DNA of 6,291 nucleotides from Thermoproteota archaeon (GTDB taxonomy: Archaea; Thermoproteota; Thermoprotei_A; Sulfolobales; Desulfurococcaceae): positions 1-6,291 of the forward strand of contig JAADCY010000087.1 of NCBI GenBank assembly GCA_013154205.1. The letters are read 5' to 3'. A model generated the notes under the pieces. It ran no database searches and was not told where the DNA came from. It saw nothing but the letters and a program-made list of their open reading frames with translations. Made by a program: the position numbers and the translations under genes. The stretch's first letter is position 1. Every line of letters begins with the position of its first letter. Shown in pieces: positions 5,650-6,291 of this stretch.

Positions 5650-6168
5650 GTGAAACAGGTTTTGACGAGAAAATCTGCTCTACTCGAGAAAATCCTGGAT
5701 AAGATCCCCGGGTTCTCCGGTTATAGGAATCGCGAGAAAATACGTGAAGACGACCGTATAATTCGCTCATACATTGTCTCGATCCTCGAGAACGCGATAA
5801 GATATATTGAGGATGCCGAGGCAAGCCTAGTAGACATCAACTATAGCGGAGTAGCCGTGCTAGAGAACCTGTTGAGAAGCCTTAGACTAGTTACGGATAA
5901 GATAAGATGGGCTCCGCATGGATATCAGCCCCACTACTATATCGAGAAAATAGTGGAGGAAGATCTCGAAAAGCTCCGAGCAGTCGATGCAGAACTAATA
6001 AGTATCGCGGAACAACTCGCTGAGAAAGCATCGATTATTGCTAGAAAAGCCGTCGCAGGCCAATCGCCGAGCCCGGAGGATGTGATGAGTATCAGGGAGT
6101 TGATCGGTAAGATACAGGAGAAAATAGACGAGAGAAACAAGATCCTCATGGGTGCGGGTGATAAGTAG
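5650..6168 (+). CDS. Conserved helical protein of unknown function, partner of an SPFH/YdjI-like protein
   Basis: 172 residues, almost wholly helical and charged, with no signal peptide or membrane segment. Two motifs stand out: IPGFSGYRNREKIREDDRII (19-38), and DKIRWAPHGYQPHYYIEKIV (83-102) followed by EEDLEKLRAVDAELISIAEQLAEK. Uncharacterised bacterial proteins with a 'PG-xGY--RE-RR--D--LR' start and a 'DRI--A-yGYaglF' middle come to mind. As I recall them, they also precede genes for SPFH/'virion core' proteins; this is a memory-based match, not a search. Residues 103-135 and 143-165 could form coiled coils. The start is GTG: no ATG, GTG or TTG stands in frame between it and the stop at 5569. 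The TAG stop shares one base with the next gene's GTG, showing translational coupling and probably a shared complex. No enzymatic motif is seen; a scaffold or adaptor role at the membrane is inference only. Confidence 0.8.
   Translation: MKQVLTRKSALLEKILDKIPGFSGYRNREKIREDDRIIRSYIVSILENAIRYIEDAEASLVDINYSGVAVLENLLRSLRLVTDKIRWAPHGYQPHYYIEKIVEEDLEKLRAVDAELISIAEQLAEKASIIARKAVAGQSPSPEDVMSIRELIGKIQEKIDERNKILMGAGDK
6156..6162 (+). promoter_or_regulatory. Shine-Dalgarno deciding the GTG start of the SPFH-like gene
   Basis: GGGTGAT matches the archaeal anti-Shine-Dalgarno and ends 5 bases before the GTG at 6168. It lies inside the end of the preceding gene. It favours this GTG over the in-frame ATG at 6195. 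Confidence 0.6.
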
Positions 6169-6291
6169 TGGTCATAGATAAGATCGGGAAAGGCATGGGG
6201 TGGCTCGCCCGTAAAGCAAGCGGGTTCGAGCCCAAGCTCATAGAGTGGAAAGATGCTTCCCCGGACGATATAGTGTGGAGGTATCCGGACG
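6168..6291 (+). CDS. SPFH/YdjI-like ('virion core protein' type) membrane-associated protein, 5' end only
   Basis: The window ends after 41 codons. The protein begins with GTG read as Met, then VIDKIGKGMGWLARKASGF, then EPKLIEWKDASPDDIVWRYP. The stretch 'iIeW-Ddspd-lVwRyP' is the hallmark N-terminus of the SPFH-related family that includes Bacillus YdjI, a protein tied to the PspA-like YdjF membrane-stress response. Members usually continue with a band-7/SPFH domain and often a C-terminal zinc ribbon or helical tail; that part is not visible here. The gene overlaps the preceding stop by one base and has a strong ribosome binding site, so the two genes form one unit. ATG at 6195 is a weaker alternative start. 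The family call rests on about 15 conserved residues. Confidence 0.68.
   Translation, partial: MVIDKIGKGMGWLARKASGFEPKLIEWKDASPDDIVWRYPD

Noticed and set aside
1..6291. CRISPR arrays, tRNA or rRNA genes, insertion sequences
   Set aside because: No regularly spaced repeats, cloverleaf sequences, transposase motifs or terminal inverted repeats were seen.

Overview
The window looks like a piece of a hyperthermophilic archaeal chromosome, most likely a crenarchaeon (Thermoproteota) of the Desulfurococcales type. The support is: a form III (archaeal) RuBisCO; an APS kinase with the DGDWAR motif of the Aeropyrum-type enzymes; heavy use of AGG/AGA and ATA codons; TATA-box promoters and U-rich terminators; and Shine-Dalgarno sequences matching GGAGGTGAT in front of GTG and TTG starts. 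The species cannot be fixed from the sequence alone.

Left edge (1-783). The window opens with the last 50 codons of a molybdopterin-binding large subunit of the xanthine dehydrogenase/aldehyde oxidoreductase family (+). An A+T-rich stretch follows, carrying a small AbrB/VapB-type DNA-binding protein (337-576, +) that has no toxin gene after it.

Centre (784-4292). A minus-strand cluster runs right to left: a ribbon-helix-helix (RHH) regulator, ATP sulfurylase (sat), then form III RuBisCO (rbcL). APS kinase diverges on the plus strand. The divergent promoter region holds a perfect 24-bp palindrome made of two TTAATTAA boxes 10 bp apart, a strong candidate for the RHH operator and for two back-to-back TATA elements. 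Sat and APS kinase together turn sulfate and ATP into PAPS. No APS or PAPS reductase is visible, so PAPS may serve sulfotransfer. RuBisCO presumably belongs to the archaeal AMP/nucleoside degradation route, whose other enzymes are not in the window.

Right side (4293-6291). A 12-helix MFS transporter of unknown substrate follows APS kinase in the same direction, with an apparent terminator and a possible promoter between them. Then comes a tightly coupled two-gene unit: an uncharacterised 172-residue helical protein with an IPGFSGYRNRE motif, and the start of an SPFH/YdjI-like ('virion core') protein cut by the window edge. The stop of the first overlaps the start of the second by one base. 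This pair resembles membrane-associated stress modules known mainly in bacteria and is the least described part of the window.
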